Assembly (NCBI RefSeq): GCF_900460345.1
Contig: NZ_UHHW01000002.1
Location: forward strand, 1,488,001-1,552,000
Direction: 5' to 3'
Length of the DNA: 64,000 nt
DNA from: Trueperella pyogenes
GTDB taxonomy: Bacteria; Actinomycetota; Actinomycetes; Actinomycetales; Actinomycetaceae
This document shows positions 62,526-64,000 of the stretch, piece after piece; the stretch's first letter is position 1, and every line of letters begins with the position of its first letter. The position numbers and the translations under genes are program-made. The notes beneath the pieces are model-generated. The model did no database searches, had not been told where the DNA came from, and worked only from the letters and a program-made list of their open reading frames with translations.

Positions 62526-63440
62526 TTAACCCTTGACAGCGCCTCCGGTCAGACCAGAGACGATGTACTTCTGGAGGAAGAGGAACAAGAGCAAGATCGG
62601 CAAGGCAGAGATAATAGACCCTGCTGTGAACCACTCCCAGTGCTTCTCGTTGCCACCCACCCACAGGTTCATTCCCACAGCCAACGTCCAGTTGTCCTGG
62701 CTCGTGAGGATCGTGCGCGCCAAAACGAAGTCGTTAAATGCGCCGATGAAAGACAGCAGCCCCACCACTGCGAGAATCGGTACAACCAGCGGTATGATGA
62801 TCGTCCAATAAATCTGAGAGTGCGACGCCCCATCGATCTTGGCCGCTTCATCGAGTTCCATCGGAATGGAGTTAAAGAAGCCATACATAAGGAACGTATT
62901 TGCCCCCAGCGCGCCGCCCCAGTACACAGCGATCAACGCGATCTTCGAGTCGATGCCCAGCCAGGGGATAATATCTCCGAGCGTCGTCAGCAGCAAGAAG
63001 ATGGCCACGAAGGTCAGCAGCTGCGGGAACATCTGGATGATCATCAGCGACATGAGCGTTACCTTGCGGCCTTGGAAGCGGTAACGCGAGAACGCGTATG
63101 CTGCAGCTGCCCCCATGAGTACCGTGCCGATCGACGTCGCGACGCCGATAACCAGCGTGTTCTTCAGCCACACCCAAAACATGGTGTCGGAAAGCTCGGT
63201 AAAGTTCTCAAACGAGACGTCCGAAAAGAGGGTGTTAGCGCCCGTCAGCGTGGTCGAAATGTTCGGATTCAGCGCCGCCGAGACAATGTAGACAATGGGA
63301 AAAGCCGCATAGATGACGGCAAGCATGCCGATGATGTGGCGGAAGCCTAATTCGCGAAACCAGCGCCCGAACCCGATCTTGTTTTCGGCGACGTGTAGCT
63401 GTCCCGCCGCTGGTTGCGCCAATACAGTGTGGTCAGTCAT
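62526..63440 (-). CDS. malG: Maltose/maltodextrin ABC transporter permease MalG-like
   Basis: A 304-aa permease with six membrane helices. The EAA loop ELDEAAKIDGASHSQIYWTI contacts the ATPase. SGLTGGAVKG at the C-terminus is typical of MalG, which ends in GLTAGGVKG-like sequence. The extra hydrophilic N-terminus of about 30 residues is common in Actinobacteria. It lies directly after the MalF-like gene with no gap. It forms the inner-membrane channel for maltodextrin import; the binding protein and ATPase are not in this window. Confidence 0.9.
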   Translation of the reverse strand: MTDHTVLAQPAAGQLHVAENKIGFGRWFRELGFRHIIGMLAVIYAAFPIVYIVSAALNPNISTTLTGANTLFSDVSFENFTELSDTMFWVWLKNTLVIGVATSIGTVLMGAAAAYAFSRYRFQGRKVTLMSLMIIQMFPQLLTFVAIFLLLTTLGDIIPWLGIDSKIALIAVYWGGALGANTFLMYGFFNSIPMELDEAAKIDGASHSQIYWTIIIPLVVPILAVVGLLSFIGAFNDFVLARTILTSQDNWTLAVGMNLWVGGNEKHWEWFTAGSIISALPILLLFLFLQKYIVSGLTGGAVKG

Positions 63441-64000
63441 TTAGCTCAGTCCTTCCAGCGAGTTCGACTTCTTGAACGAGTACAGCGAGACGCTGCCGAC
63501 GATCAGGAAGATCACGAGCGACATGGCGGCGGCGAGTCCGTAGTTGGGCAACGCGTCGCCGGTCAGACCTGCGATCTTATAGACCATTGAAATCAAGATG
63601 TCGGTGTGGCCAACCGGCACCGAGGCGTCCGTCATCGACGGGCCGCCGCTGTTCAACATGTAAATCAGGTTGAAATTGTTGAAGTTGAACGCGAAAGACG
63701 CGATCAGTAGTGGAGTCAGCGCGATCATCAGCTGTGGGAGGGTGACATTGCGCCACACCTGGAAGGTATTCGCACCGTCGATTTTTGCAGCCTCCACAAG
63801 ATCCGCAGGTATTGACTGCAACGCGCCCGTCACGATCAGGAACATGTAGGGAAAGCCCATCCACAGGTTGACCAGGATCACTGACACTTTCGCCATCGTC
63901 GGATCGGTCAGCCATGGGATCGCGGTCCCCAAGAACTCATTGAAAAAGCCGTATTTGGCGTTCATCAGACCTGCAAAAAGGAAGGCCGTCATGAAGGAGG
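63441..64000 (-). CDS. malF: Maltose/maltodextrin ABC transporter permease MalF-like, partial
   Basis: The C-terminal 185 or so codons of a permease running off the window edge. The EAA loop DLVEAAKIDGANTFQVWRNV is visible, with FNFNNFNLIYMLNSGGPS, a MalF signature for the maltose-facing loop, and a final helix before a YSFKKSNSLEGLS end. It is immediately upstream of malG in the same operon. The reading frame is open to the edge, so the start lies outside. Confidence 0.88.
   Translation of the reverse strand, partial: SFMTAFLFAGLMNAKYGFFNEFLGTAIPWLTDPTMAKVSVILVNLWMGFPYMFLIVTGALQSIPADLVEAAKIDGANTFQVWRNVTLPQLMIALTPLLIASFAFNFNNFNLIYMLNSGGPSMTDASVPVGHTDILISMVYKIAGLTGDALPNYGLAAAMSLVIFLIVGSVSLYSFKKSNSLEGLS

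Overview
The window reads as chromosome of a high-GC Gram-positive bacterium (Actinomycetota). WhiB1, PdtaS, UvrD2, UPF0182, PPA1309-type and DUF2342 proteins are all actinobacterial, and the GlgE-TreS-maltokinase-GlgB pathway is typical of the phylum. Large cell-wall-anchored mucin-type glycosidases together with moderate GC suggest a host-associated Actinomycetaceae member (Trueperella/Arcanobacterium-like). That genus-level guess is inference. Gene density is high, with many 1-4 bp stop/start overlaps. Several genes look leaderless: a -10-like hexamer lies 6-7 nt before the start codon and there is no ribosome binding site.

Layout. 1-870: 5' part of ligA (-). 926-1669: SRAP-domain protein. 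1671-6679: two-component system plus ABC transporter with overlapping genes; its ATPase lacks the signature motif and the H-loop His. 6775-8537: whiB1 and divergently placed pdtaS. 8577-10479: DUF2505-thyA-folA. 10476-12331: CE1759/CE1758-like flavin enzyme pair (-). 12512-15971: sdhCAB (-). 16134-17138: ChaA-like cation antiporter behind a compact structured 5' leader. 17179-19058: YtrA-type GntR regulator with an ABC transporter (-). 19331-20542: unrecognised membrane protein. 20680-20965: copy 1 of a dispersed non-coding repeat. 21235-21308: initiator tRNA (-). 21531-31436: two giant sortase-anchored glycosidases, GH20 and GH101 (-), which share a nearly identical 236-bp 3' cassette.

31722-42319 is a conserved actinobacterial block: UPF0182, PPA1309, PDZ/Lon-like protease, DUF2342, ThiF-like, uvrD2, nudC. 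42404-48218: glgX, trpS, glgP. 48341-53006: accessory insertion holding an AT-richer K+ channel, a lipoprotein, and a divergent adaptor/ATPase/permease operon. 53066-60489: glgE-treS-mak-glgB. 60598-61950: LssY-C membrane protein (-). 62145-62390: copy 2 of the dispersed repeat. 62526-64000: malG and partial malF (-).

How the genes work together: GlgP and GlgX degrade alpha-glucan. TreS, maltokinase, GlgE and GlgB build it from trehalose through maltose-1-phosphate. MalF/MalG import maltodextrin. GH101 and GH20 would release and trim host O-glycans at the cell surface. No CRISPR array, prophage or transposase gene was seen. The most unusual elements are the dispersed repeats, the ChaA leader, the duplicated sorting cassette and the lipoprotein/ABC module.
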